A DNA stretch of 64,000 nucleotides from Novosphingobium decolorationis. Lineage in GTDB: Bacteria; Pseudomonadota; Alphaproteobacteria; Sphingomonadales; Sphingomonadaceae. The stretch is taken from the NCBI RefSeq assembly GCF_018417475.1, contig NZ_CP054856.1, positions 4,433,001-4,497,000 on the forward strand, written 5' to 3'. The notes below the pieces were generated by a model. It searched no databases and was not told where the DNA came from. It saw only the letters and a list, made by a program, of their open reading frames with translations. Every line of letters starts with the position of its first letter. Position 1 is the stretch's first letter. Positions 29,514-37,382 of this stretch are shown piece after piece. The translations under genes were made by a program, and so were the position numbers.

Positions 29514-30947
29514 TTACCGGAACGGAGGTTCGTCGAAGGCGCGCAGCTTGCGGCTGTGCAGGCTGTCACCCTCGGCGCGCAGCAGGGCGCAGGCGTGGAG
29601 GCCGATCTTGAGGTGTCCGGCAATGGCTTCCTCGTAGAAGCGGTTGGCCTGGCCTGGCAGCTTCAGTTCGCCGTGGAGCGGCTTGTCCGAGACGCACAGC
29701 AGGGTGCCGTAGGGGACGCGGAAGCGGTACCCTTGGGCGCTGATGGTCGCGCTCTCCATCTCGATGGCAATGGCGCGTGAGAGGCTGAAGCGGTGGGCCG
29801 AGGCGGTGTAGCGCAGCTCCCAGTTGCGGTCGTCGGTGGTGACGACGGTGCCGGTGCGCATGCGCTTCTTGAGGTTGGCACCGCTATCGCCGCTGACGAT
29901 CTCGGCCGCCTCGGCAAGCGCCTGCTGGACCTCGGCGATGGCGGGCAGGGGGATCTCGGGCGGCAGAACGGGATCGAGGACCTTGTCGTCGCGCAGGTAC
30001 GCGTGGGCGAGCACGAAGTCGCCGATGCGCTGCGTTTCGCGCAGGCCCCCGCAGTGGCCGATCATCAGCCAGGCTTCGGGGCGCAGGACTGCGAGGTGAT
30101 CGGTGATCGTCTTGGCGTTGGAGGGGCCAACGCCGATGTTGACGAGCGTGATGCCCGACTTGTCCTCGCGCACGAGGTGGTAGGCGGGCATCTGGTGGCG
30201 GCGCCAGGCGGTGTCGGACAGGCGCGCGCGGGCGTTGTCGGTCGGCTCGTCGAGATAGAGCCCGCCCGCACCGGCCAGCGCGGTGAAGCCGTCCTGGCCG
30301 ATCTGCGTGCCCGCCCAGTCCACGAACTCGTCGACGTAGCGGTGGTAGTTCGTGAAGAGGATGAACTTCTGGCAGTGGTCGGGGCTGGTGCCGGTGTAGT
30401 GCGCGAGGCGGGCCAGGCTGAAGTCGGTGCGCAGCCCATCGAAGAGCGCCAGGGGCTTGGGATCGTTCTCGTCAAAGATCATCAGGCCATCGGCGATTTC
30501 ATCGCCGATCATGGCAAGGTCGGTGCTCGGGAAGTGGGCGGCAAGCTGCTGCGGGGTGGCGGTGCCCACGCCAATGCCGTCCAGAACGTAGGGGAAGGGG
30601 ATTTCCTGGTCCGAGCGTCCGACCTCGATCTCGATCTCGTATTCGGCATCGAGGAGGGTGAGCTGCTCCTTCAGGTAATCGGCAAAAAGGTGCGGCCTTG
30701 TGATCGTGGTCGCGTACGTGCCCGTCTCGACGAGGCGGCCGAAGGCGCGGCCGTAGACGGCTTCGCGCTCGTTTCCGGCATAGCGCACGGTGAGTTCGGG
30801 GTAGGTCCACTCCCGCTGGCTGCGGCGTTCGGGAGGGGGAAGGGTGCCGTGCTCGACGAAGGCGGCGATGTCGGCCTTGAGGGTGGCGACGGCGGTTTCA
30901 TAGACGCGGACCAATTCCGCGTGGATCTGATCTATTCTGTTTTGCAT
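29514..30947 (-). CDS. amn: AMP nucleosidase
   Basis: Cleaves AMP to adenine and ribose 5-phosphate, part of purine balance. The 477 residues have the N-terminal AMP nucleosidase domain (LTVRYAGNEREAVYGRAFGRL) and the C-terminal phosphorylase-like domain (VNIGVGPSNAKTITDHLAVLRPEAWLMIGHCGGLR, then IEMESATISAQGYRFRVPYGTLLCVSDKPLHGELK), which is diagnostic. The ATG at 30947 is chosen. Confidence 0.95.
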   Translation of the reverse strand: MQNRIDQIHAELVRVYETAVATLKADIAAFVEHGTLPPPERRSQREWTYPELTVRYAGNEREAVYGRAFGRLVETGTYATTITRPHLFADYLKEQLTLLDAEYEIEIEVGRSDQEIPFPYVLDGIGVGTATPQQLAAHFPSTDLAMIGDEIADGLMIFDENDPKPLALFDGLRTDFSLARLAHYTGTSPDHCQKFILFTNYHRYVDEFVDWAGTQIGQDGFTALAGAGGLYLDEPTDNARARLSDTAWRRHQMPAYHLVREDKSGITLVNIGVGPSNAKTITDHLAVLRPEAWLMIGHCGGLRETQRIGDFVLAHAYLRDDKVLDPVLPPEIPLPAIAEVQQALAEAAEIVSGDSGANLKKRMRTGTVVTTDDRNWELRYTASAHRFSLSRAIAIEMESATISAQGYRFRVPYGTLLCVSDKPLHGELKLPGQANRFYEEAIAGHLKIGLHACALLRAEGDSLHSRKLRAFDEPPFR

Positions 30948-31050
30948 CGCCTGTAGTTACGCAATTCATGTTGCAGTGCAAGGGCAGGCGTAGGCATCGC
31001 GTTCGGCCTGGGGGGTAAGCGTTGCGCGGGTGCAACAGGTGGAGGCGCCA

Positions 31051-31091
31051 CGAAAAAACCCCCGCAGCCGGTCCGGCGCGGGGGTCTTTCG
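31051..31091 (-). terminator. Terminator of the rpsF-rpsR-rplI operon
   Basis: On the minus strand an 8-bp GC-rich stem (31058-31065 with 31078-31085) is followed by a run of six T. It lies 27 bases after the rplI stop. Confidence 0.9.
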
Positions 31092-31117
31092 TGTCCTGAA
31101 GGTCAGGAAGAGGAGGC

Positions 31118-31720
31118 TCAGGCCTGCTCTTCGCCGTCCTCGGCAGGAGCGTCTTCCTCGACTGCGATCTCGCCGGGCTCGGCGTTGGGATCGTAAGCTT
31201 CGGTGAAGCCGCTGGTGTCTTCTTCGAACATGGCTTCCATGACGTTGACGCCCTGGGCCTGCAGTTCGGCTTCGTCGGTCGAACGTGCGACGTTGACCTG
31301 GACGTTGACCGCGACTTCGGGGTGCAGCGAGACGCGCACGTCGAAGACGCCGAGGGTCTTGATCGGGTGCTCGAGCACGATCATCTGCTTGGTGACCTGC
31401 GCGCCTTCGGCGTTCAGGGCTTCTGCGATGTCACGCACGGTGACCGAACCGTAGAGCTGGCCCGAGTTCGACGAGGCGCGGATCAGGACGACCTGCTTGC
31501 CTTCGACGTTGCTCGAGTGGCTCTCGGCAGCCGAACGCTTCTCAGCGTTGTCGGCTTCGATCTTGGCGCGGTTCGCTTCGAAGACCTTCTTGTTGGCTTC
31601 GTTGGCGCGAAGGGCCTTCTTGTTCGGCAGCAGGAAGTTGCGCGCGAAACCGTCCTTGACGGTGACGACGTCGCCGATGTTGCCGAGCTTCTCGACGCGT
31701 TCGAGGAGGATGATATCCAT
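31118..31720 (-). CDS. rplI: 50S ribosomal protein L9, with acidic C-terminal extension
   Basis: L9 spans the large subunit with two domains joined by a long helix. The N-domain starts MDIILLERVEKLGNIGDVVTVKDGFARNFLLPNKKAL, then the connecting helix and the C-domain with KTLGVFDVRVSLHPEV. The protein is 200 residues, about 50 more than E. coli L9; the extra end is strongly acidic (EEDTSGFTEAYDPNAEPGEIAVEEDAPAEDGEE), a feature also seen in other alphaproteobacteria. Last gene of the rpsF-rpsR-rplI operon. Confidence 0.97.
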   Translation of the reverse strand: MDIILLERVEKLGNIGDVVTVKDGFARNFLLPNKKALRANEANKKVFEANRAKIEADNAEKRSAAESHSSNVEGKQVVLIRASSNSGQLYGSVTVRDIAEALNAEGAQVTKQMIVLEHPIKTLGVFDVRVSLHPEVAVNVQVNVARSTDEAELQAQGVNVMEAMFEEDTSGFTEAYDPNAEPGEIAVEEDAPAEDGEEQA

Positions 31721-31735
31721 GAGGTAATTCCTCCC

Positions 31736-31960
31736 TTACTTGACGATGAAGGGCAGCAGGCCGATGTGCCGGGCGCGCTTGATGGCCTGGCTCAGCTCAC
31801 GCTGCTTCTTGGCGGACACCGCGGTGATGCGGCTGGGAACGATCTTGCCACGCTCGGACATGAAGCCCTGGAGGAGACGCACGTCCTTGTAGTCGATCTT
31901 GGGCGCGTTCTTGCCCGAGAACGGGCAGGACTTGCGGCGGCGGAAGAATGCACGTGCCAT
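31736..31960 (-). CDS. rpsR: 30S ribosomal protein S18
   Basis: A small-subunit protein that binds 16S rRNA together with S6. It is 74 residues with [69 protein letters not shown] sequence, typical of the family. It starts three bases after rpsF and ends 15 bases before rplI. Confidence 0.98.
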   Translation of the reverse strand: MARAFFRRRKSCPFSGKNAPKIDYKDVRLLQGFMSERGKIVPSRITAVSAKKQRELSQAIKRARHIGLLPFIVK

Positions 31961-31963
31961 GGA

Positions 31964-32323
31964 TCAGTTCTCCCGGTCGCGACGGCGACGGTTGTCGCGG
32001 TCGTTCTTGCGCATCTGGACCGAAGGGCCACCTTCGTGCTCTTCGACCTTGATGGTCATGTAGCGGATGACGTCTTCGTTGATCTGCGTCTGGCGCTCGA
32101 GCTCGGCGATGGTGTCGCCGGGGCACTCGATGTTCAGCATCACGAAGTGAGCCTTGCGGTTACGCTTGATCTTGTAGGCGAGGTTCTTGAGGCCCCAGGT
32201 CTCGGTCTTGGTGACCTTGCCCTCGTGGCTCTCGACGATCTCGGTGGCGGCGGCGGCCAGCGCATCAACCTGCGACTGGCTCAGATCCTGGCGCGCCAGG
32301 AACACGTGCTCGTAAAGCGGCAC
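31964..32323 (-). CDS. rpsF: 30S ribosomal protein S6
   Basis: First gene of the rpsF-rpsR-rplI operon; S6 pairs with S18 on the platform of the 30S subunit. The protein starts [22 protein letters not shown] and contains [29 protein letters not shown]. It is 119 residues with a basic, Arg-rich tail. In many bacteria the S6:S18 complex controls this operon through a leader hairpin; the roughly 100 bases upstream are GC-rich and could fold, but I cannot fix the motif. Confidence 0.97.
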   Translation of the reverse strand: MPLYEHVFLARQDLSQSQVDALAAAATEIVESHEGKVTKTETWGLKNLAYKIKRNRKAHFVMLNIECPGDTIAELERQTQINEDVIRYMTIKVEEHEGGPSVQMRKNDRDNRRRRDREN

Positions 32324-32631
32324 TGCAGCTTCCTTTATCTGTCTAACCGATCGCTGGCTTGCCGCACCATTGCGGGGCCCCTCCGGCTTTCTTCATGTTT
32401 CCCGCGAATCCGTGTGCGAACGCGTGGGAAGCGGCGCCTTTAGCCGATTGCGGGCCAAATGCAAGTCGCCTTCGCAGATTCGCAGGGGCATATGTGACAC
32501 GTCGGGTGACACGCAGGTTGACACAGTTGACACGGTCCAGGGGGAGAGGTGTCATCTGTCCCCCTATCCGTCTGCGCCTTACTGCTGTGCGGCTGGGCCT
32601 TGCGCATGAAGCCGTCGATGCCAGGCGAGTT
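32324..32631. promoter_or_regulatory. rpsF upstream region with TGACAC array
   Basis: 308 bases with no convincing gene. On the minus strand TTGCAT (32459-32464) and TAAAGG (32437-32442) lie 16 bases apart and could be the rpsF promoter, with a leader of about 105 bases. Farther upstream the motif TGACAC occurs four times on the plus strand at 32495, 32507, 32519 and 32528, and once inverted (GTGTCA) at 32549. The regular 12-base spacing suggests a protein-binding array; its reader is unknown. Confidence 0.45.
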
Positions 32632-33210
32632 TCAGCACCCGCCCATTTTCCGGCCAGCGATGGACCAGCGCATCAGATCGGGGTGGTGGGCAGCAAGACC
32701 ATCATGCGCCAAAAGCTCTCGCCGGCTCTCGAAATCGATCTTGAGCGAAGCGACATCGAATGCCCCATCGACATTCAGGTGCAATCTGGAGGGTTGCGTC
32801 GAGGTCCGATTGGTCTCCGGGTCTTCAACGCTGACGCTTCCCCCGTTGCAGACCTGGGACGCATGAACGTGCCCGTCCTTTATGTCCATGCGCATGGGAC
32901 GGCACGTGGTGCTCGAGGCGGCGTCCGACTGCCCATCGCCCACCAGTTGCCGAACAAACAGCTCAATCTGCGTGTCGTGCAGACAGAACTTGAACGTGCG
33001 CTCCTGGCCGAGCGCTCGCGTATCGTTCCTTCCGTCCAGGCTCTTGCCGAAGCGATAGGAACGCGAGATCCGCACTTCCCACTCCCCGGCAGCAACGACA
33101 TTCGTTTCACGAGATCTTTCGACGACGATCGGGTCGTCATCGGACGCAGCGCTCACGAAAAACGCGGCCATCACGATTGCCGGAATTGGCACCAGCCGCC
33201 GTCTCAACAT
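32632..33210 (-). CDS. DUF3617-like secreted protein
   Basis: A 192-residue protein with an N-terminal signal peptide (MLRRRLVPIPAIVMAAFFVSAA). The mature part resembles DUF3617 proteins of sphingomonads: AAGEWEVRISRSYRFG, two or three cysteines (FKFCLHD, STTCRPM, SQVCNGG) and a closing MRWSIAGRKMGGC-type segment. No activity is known. The opposite-strand frame across the same bases is longer but has no recognisable sequence or signal. Confidence 0.62.
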   Translation of the reverse strand: MLRRRLVPIPAIVMAAFFVSAASDDDPIVVERSRETNVVAAGEWEVRISRSYRFGKSLDGRNDTRALGQERTFKFCLHDTQIELFVRQLVGDGQSDAASSTTCRPMRMDIKDGHVHASQVCNGGSVSVEDPETNRTSTQPSRLHLNVDGAFDVASLKIDFESRRELLAHDGLAAHHPDLMRWSIAGRKMGGC

Positions 33211-33777
33211 GAAATGCCCCGCATCGTCGAATGGTCATGGAAGATCATCAAAGTATCAAGTCTTGCCAATTCGCCCAGTACTTTTTGCGCATCGCACGGT
33301 CATGGCTGCGGGGGTGGGCCAGGGCCTCGCCGTAAGGAGGCGGAACCCGCGCCCCGCGAGGGCCACTGCCAGACCCTCTTGCCGAAGGCATTCTTCCATA
33401 CCTGCCCCCCATGCGCCACACGTCCGGCCATGCCCCGAGACCGCCATTCCCGTCCCGTGCGGGACGCGCAGGGGCATGCTTACCGTCCTACCCTGGGGCA
33501 AGGGGTGTAGGAAAATGCTTTGTGGCCGGGCCTTCGCTGCGGTGACGGTCCGTATCCGCTCGCAGTTGCCGGGCGAGGCGAGCCTGGCCCCGTAATACCT
33601 CGGGAATGCAGCAGGGCCGGTCCTTTCAGGGGTCCATGAGCAAGGCGGACTTAAGTAATTCATGTATAAATTTGCAAATTTATACTTTTGAGAGGTGTTA
33701 AAAACACCGTCATGTCTCGTATTTTGTTGCGGCTATTGGTGCGTCAGGCCATTTTTGCGGGAGGAAAGGATATCGAT
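33211..33777. other. 567-base gap with a perfect palindrome and no supported gene
   Basis: No frame here has family-like sequence; a 135-codon minus-strand frame (33256-33663) is Pro/Arg-rich and was rejected. The right part turns AT-rich around 33650-33730 and holds a perfect palindrome (33664-33685) and a small hairpin (GGTGTT/AACACC, 33694-33708), so it is the promoter region of the CsgG-like gene. Confidence 0.6.
33664..33685. promoter_or_regulatory. Perfect 22-bp AT-rich palindrome, candidate operator
   Basis: The half-site GTATAAATTTG is followed directly by its exact reverse complement. It lies 93 bases before the start of the CsgG-like gene in an otherwise GC-rich region. Such a length and symmetry suits a dimeric regulator; no regulator gene is adjacent. 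Confidence 0.6.
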
Positions 33778-34551
33778 ATGACGAAATGGGCTTGGGTATT
33801 GGCCGCGCCGGCGGTGTGCGGCATGGCCGCGCCGGCGTTCGCGCAAGGGACCTCCTCGGCGCGCAAGCAGCAGGAGCAGGGGCAGCAGCAGATCCCGGTC
33901 TGCCAGAAGAACCTGGGCACCGTGTCCATCATCGAGCCGGACGTGAAGTGGTGGCGCGAGTACAGCCTGGGCAGTCCCGAGGCGATCCTGCGCGTCTTCG
34001 TGCAGAAGTCGCGCTGTTTCACGCTGGTCAATCGGGGGCGCTCGCTGGAGAACAGCGCGATGGAACGCGCGCTGGCCGAACAGGGCGAGCTTCAGGCGGG
34101 ATCGAACATCGGCAAGGGACAGATCCGTGCAGCGGACTACTTCCTTCAGCCCGACATCGTCTCGACCAACAAGAATTCGGGCGGCAACGCGCTGGGCGGC
34201 GTGCTCGGCGGTGTCGGTGGCATCTTCGGGCGCGGCGTGGGCCGCATGGCCGGAGGCCTCAACGTGCGCAAGGGCGAGGCCAACGTAACCCTTTCGGTGG
34301 TGAATGCCCGCACCACGGTCGAGGAGGCCCTGACCGAGGGCTATGCGCGCAAGTCCGATGTCAGCTTCAATGGCTCGGGCGCGGGCGCCTCGTTTGGAGG
34401 GGCTTTCGCCGGGGCCGGTGCGAGCGGGTACCAGAATACGCAGATCGGCCAGATCATCGTCCTGGCCTATCTCGACGCCTACACCAAGCTGGTCGACCAG
34501 TTGGGCGGGCTTCCGGTGGACGCCTCGACCGCCGCGCCGCTCGCCAACTGA
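33778..34551 (+). CDS. CsgG/HfaB-family secreted protein
   Basis: A 257-residue protein with a signal peptide (residues 1-22, MTKWAWVLAAPAVCGMAAPAFAQ) and a CsgG-like core: GTVSIIEPD, LRVFVQKSRCFTLVNRGRSLENSAMERALAEQGEL, IRAADYFLQPDIVS, and IGQIIVLAYLDAYTKLVDQLG. CsgG makes the outer-membrane pore for curli export and is normally a lipoprotein; here the cleavage region looks like signal peptidase I rather than a lipobox. A Gly-rich stretch (ALGGVLGGVGGIFGRGVG) interrupts the core. No other curli genes are near. The start at 33778 has a strong ribosome site (GAGGAAAGGA). Confidence 0.78.
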   Translation: MTKWAWVLAAPAVCGMAAPAFAQGTSSARKQQEQGQQQIPVCQKNLGTVSIIEPDVKWWREYSLGSPEAILRVFVQKSRCFTLVNRGRSLENSAMERALAEQGELQAGSNIGKGQIRAADYFLQPDIVSTNKNSGGNALGGVLGGVGGIFGRGVGRMAGGLNVRKGEANVTLSVVNARTTVEEALTEGYARKSDVSFNGSGAGASFGGAFAGAGASGYQNTQIGQIIVLAYLDAYTKLVDQLGGLPVDASTAAPLAN

Positions 34552-34572
34552 CCAGGTGATCTGAGTGAAGGA

Positions 34573-34612
34573 GAAAGGGGCGCGCCCGTGGTTCGGGCGC
34601 GCCCCTTTCTCG
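34573..34612. terminator. Bidirectional terminator with 16-bp stem
   Basis: A perfect 16-bp stem (34573-34588 with 34594-34609) and a five-base loop between the convergent CsgG-like gene and the TonB-dependent receptor. Tails are short. Confidence 0.88.
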
Positions 34613-34627
34613 TCTGGCCTGAAACGA

Positions 34628-36751
34628 TCAGAACGCAGTCGAGATCGACAGGTTCACGCTGCGGCCTTGTCCGGCGACCGGGCGCCAGGTGTCGGTTGCG
34701 GCGAGATCGCCCAGCGCCATGCCGCCAAGCGGCAGGTAGTAGCCCTTGTCGAAGAGGTTGGTGGCCTCGATCCCGAGGCGCCAGCCTTGCAGGGTATAGG
34801 CCGCGCCCAGATTGACGAGGGCGTAGGCCGAAGTCTCGGGCTCGTTGCGGCGGGTGTCGACGCGGTCCTTGCGGTCCACCCACTCGACGCCGCCGGTCAG
34901 CTCCAGCGCGCCGGTCCGGTGGGTGAGGGCAAGCGCGGCGTTGAGCGGCATCTGGTGGTAGAGCGGCGCGTCGGCCCCGGTGTTCTGGCCATGCACATAG
35001 GCCAGCGTCGCGGTGAGGAGGGTGCCCTGTTCGGCGCTGCCATGGAGGACTGCGTCGGCCGAGACATCCACGCCGTAGAACTCGGCATCGGTGTTGGCGA
35101 ACTGGAGCTGGACGGCGCGTTCACTGAGCGTGCGGATCACGTTCGCGTCGATATAGTCGTTCACGTGCGTGTAGTAGGGCGAGACCTTCAGGTGCACGTC
35201 CTTTGCCGGGGAGAGCGCGAAGGCGGCGCTGAAGGTGTCGGCGCGCTCGGGATCGAGCGCGATGTCGCCGACATAGCCGTTGCCATCGCCGTACCAGCCG
35301 ATCATGCGGCTCGCCATCGATCCGCGCCCCCAGGTGTAGCGCTCGTAGAGGTTGGGTGAGCGTACCTTGTGGGCATAGCCCAGTTCGACCGAAAGCGCCG
35401 CGCTTGGCGTCCAGCGCACGAGGGCCGAGCCCGACCAGTTGTTGTCGGTGCGGCGGCGGTCGGCGGCGTTGAAGGCGGCCGCGGCAGCGACGTCGGCGGC
35501 CTGCATCATGCCCGTGCCATAAGGGGCGACATCGCCGGTGTTCATCTCCACCCGGTCATAGCGCAGGCCCAGCGTGGTGGTGAGATTGGAGGTCCAGTCG
35601 CCGGTCCATTCCCCGTAGGCGCCCACGCGGTTGCGCGCCCCCTCGTTGATGTTCACGAAGGCGTTGGGCCCCATCATCATCGAGCCTTCGACCGGCGGCC
35701 ACCAGTCGTTGAGCCACTGGTGGTGGTATTCCAGCCCGGTTTTCAGGACATGGTGCTCGTTTACCGGGATCTCGAACCTGGCCGCGCTGGTGAAGGTGTG
35801 GACGCGCGTTTCCATCGGCATGGAGCCGGGGAGCTTGTCCTCCAGGAAGTTCATCGTGTGGTCGGTGTCGCGGTAGCTCGCCGAAAGGTCGGCCTTGCCC
35901 CAGTCGTACTCCCCCCGGAAGCGTCCCTGCACGAACCAGGAGCGGTTGTCGGTCATGTCCATCGACTGGTTCACGAAGCCTTCGTAGGGGCTGTAGTGGT
36001 AGCCACCCTTGAGCTCGATGAGGCCCGCCTCGGTGCGCAGCGCAAGGGCGAGCGCGTGGTCGGTCTTGGCGTATTCGCTGGAGTGGACGGTGCCCAGGTG
36101 CCCGCCCGCCTTGTAATTGTCGGACTGGGTGTAGGCGCCGGTGTAGGTGGCCGAGAGGTTCTCGCCCGCCAGCGTCAGCGAAAGCGAGGTGCCAAAGGCG
36201 TTGCCGTTCGAGCGGTAGTAGCCCGCCGCGCGGCCGGTCACCAGAAGCGATCCGTCCTTCGCGAAGACCGGGACTGCGCTCTCGGCGGCAATCACGCCGC
36301 CGATGGTGTCGCCGCCCAGGCTCACCGGGGAAACGCCCGGGATCACGGTCAGCGCGGCCAGCGTCTGCGGGTTGGTATAGGAGAGCGGCGAATTCATGTC
36401 GTTGGGGCAGGCCATGTCGATCGGCTGGCCATCGACGGTGATGCGCAGGCGCTGCTCGGAGAGGCCGCGGATCGCGGGCATGGCCGAAAAGCCGCCGCCG
36501 GTGTTGGCCGAGACCCCCGCGATGCGCGCAAGGACCTGCGCGGTATCGCTGGCCGCGGCGGCCTTTTCATGGAGGTCCTGCTCGGAAAGGTGCGATCCGA
36601 CCACGGTGGGATCGGGCATGTGGCCCTCGACCACGGTGAGCGGGGGCGGGGCCTCGTCGGCCTTCGCGGCGGTGGCGGCACCAAGGGCGGGGGCGAGGAC
36701 GGTACTGGCGTAAAGAGCGGTGCGCGCAGCGCGCACGAAAGAGGTCTGCAT
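34628..36751 (-). CDS. TonB-dependent receptor, OprC/NosA copper type
   Basis: An outer-membrane beta-barrel receptor of 707 residues with signal peptide, plug domain (DTAQVLARIAGVSANTGGGFSAMPAIRGLSEQRLRITVDG) and a barrel ending in the aromatic SISTAF. The plug has C115-x3-M119 in DMACPNDMNSPLSY, and the barrel has H298-x-M300 in DTDHTMNF; these correspond by motif to the Cys/Met and His/Met copper ligands described for OprC. Copper uptake is therefore likely. A DUF2946 gene lies just upstream on the same strand. Confidence 0.88.
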   Translation of the reverse strand: MQTSFVRAARTALYASTVLAPALGAATAAKADEAPPPLTVVEGHMPDPTVVGSHLSEQDLHEKAAAASDTAQVLARIAGVSANTGGGFSAMPAIRGLSEQRLRITVDGQPIDMACPNDMNSPLSYTNPQTLAALTVIPGVSPVSLGGDTIGGVIAAESAVPVFAKDGSLLVTGRAAGYYRSNGNAFGTSLSLTLAGENLSATYTGAYTQSDNYKAGGHLGTVHSSEYAKTDHALALALRTEAGLIELKGGYHYSPYEGFVNQSMDMTDNRSWFVQGRFRGEYDWGKADLSASYRDTDHTMNFLEDKLPGSMPMETRVHTFTSAARFEIPVNEHHVLKTGLEYHHQWLNDWWPPVEGSMMMGPNAFVNINEGARNRVGAYGEWTGDWTSNLTTTLGLRYDRVEMNTGDVAPYGTGMMQAADVAAAAAFNAADRRRTDNNWSGSALVRWTPSAALSVELGYAHKVRSPNLYERYTWGRGSMASRMIGWYGDGNGYVGDIALDPERADTFSAAFALSPAKDVHLKVSPYYTHVNDYIDANVIRTLSERAVQLQFANTDAEFYGVDVSADAVLHGSAEQGTLLTATLAYVHGQNTGADAPLYHQMPLNAALALTHRTGALELTGGVEWVDRKDRVDTRRNEPETSAYALVNLGAAYTLQGWRLGIEATNLFDKGYYLPLGGMALGDLAATDTWRPVAGQGRSVNLSISTAF

Positions 36752-36876
36752 GGTGATGGGATGTCCTGAATGCGAAGATCGGGCGAACAGCGCTGCGTGG
36801 CCGCACGAGGCGGCGCATCGCGGGGGCGATGTTCGCGAGGAAGAGGCCCCGACGTGTGGTGCGGGGGCTCAGGGGA

Positions 36877-37296
36877 TCAGGACAGGTGGGGCGGGGCGCG
36901 CAGCGGCGGGGTCCAGTAGCGGGCTCGGACCAGCCGCAGTGGCGGCGTGGGCACGAAGCCCAGCGCCAGGATGAAGGCGAGCGCCAGCGCCAGAAGTGCC
37001 GGGTCCGCAGTGCCCAGGGCATGGGCGGAGAGCGCGGTGAAGGGGCATTCCTTCGCCGCCTTCGCGTGCTGTTGCTGCTGCGAAGAGGTGTCGGGCTTGC
37101 CCGGAAGTGCGATCTTCTGGAGGCGGGTGTGCCCCTGGCTGTCGCAGATCTCGACCGTGAGGACCTTCGCGCCCGCGCTCTCGATCATGAAGCCGGCCGG
37201 GACCAGCGCCTTCATGGCCAGCGCCATCGCGATCACGAGCGCGAAGAGCCAGAGGCGGCGCGCAAGGAAGGAGCGAAGGGCGTACATGGTGGTCAT
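36877..37296 (-). CDS. DUF2946-family protein
   Basis: A 139-residue protein that starts with a hydrophobic segment (LWLFALVIAMALAMKALVPAGFM) and carries VEICDSQGHTR, ECPFTALSAHAL and a second hydrophobic helix near the end, ending RARYWTPPLRAPP. This pattern is the DUF2946 family, often encoded beside copper receptors. The two cysteine-containing segments may bind metal, which is inference. It precedes the TonB-dependent receptor by 125 bases and is probably in the same operon. Start 37296 (MTTMYAL) is chosen over the long frame to 37518, whose extra part is Pro-rich. Confidence 0.72.
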   Translation of the reverse strand: MTTMYALRSFLARRLWLFALVIAMALAMKALVPAGFMIESAGAKVLTVEICDSQGHTRLQKIALPGKPDTSSQQQQHAKAAKECPFTALSAHALGTADPALLALALAFILALGFVPTPPLRLVRARYWTPPLRAPPHLS

Positions 37297-37382
37297 GCGC
37301 CTAGCGTGGAACACAGGGCCTGTCACGCGCGGCAAGGCGATGATCGCCGGGACAAATTGTCCCAGCGGTGCACAGGCGGGGA

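Noticed and set aside
32324..32430. S6:S18-binding leader RNA of rpsF
   Set aside because: The leader is of the right length and GC-rich, but I could not place the conserved bulge by eye; a covariance search would decide.
32359..33510. A 383-codon plus-strand frame over the DUF3617-like gene
   Set aside because: It has no signal, domain or ribosome site, while the minus-strand frame begins with a good signal peptide.
33256..33663. A 135-codon minus-strand frame in the gap before the CsgG-like gene
   Set aside because: Composition is Pro/Arg/Gly-rich without hydrophobic pattern, and no ribosome site was found.
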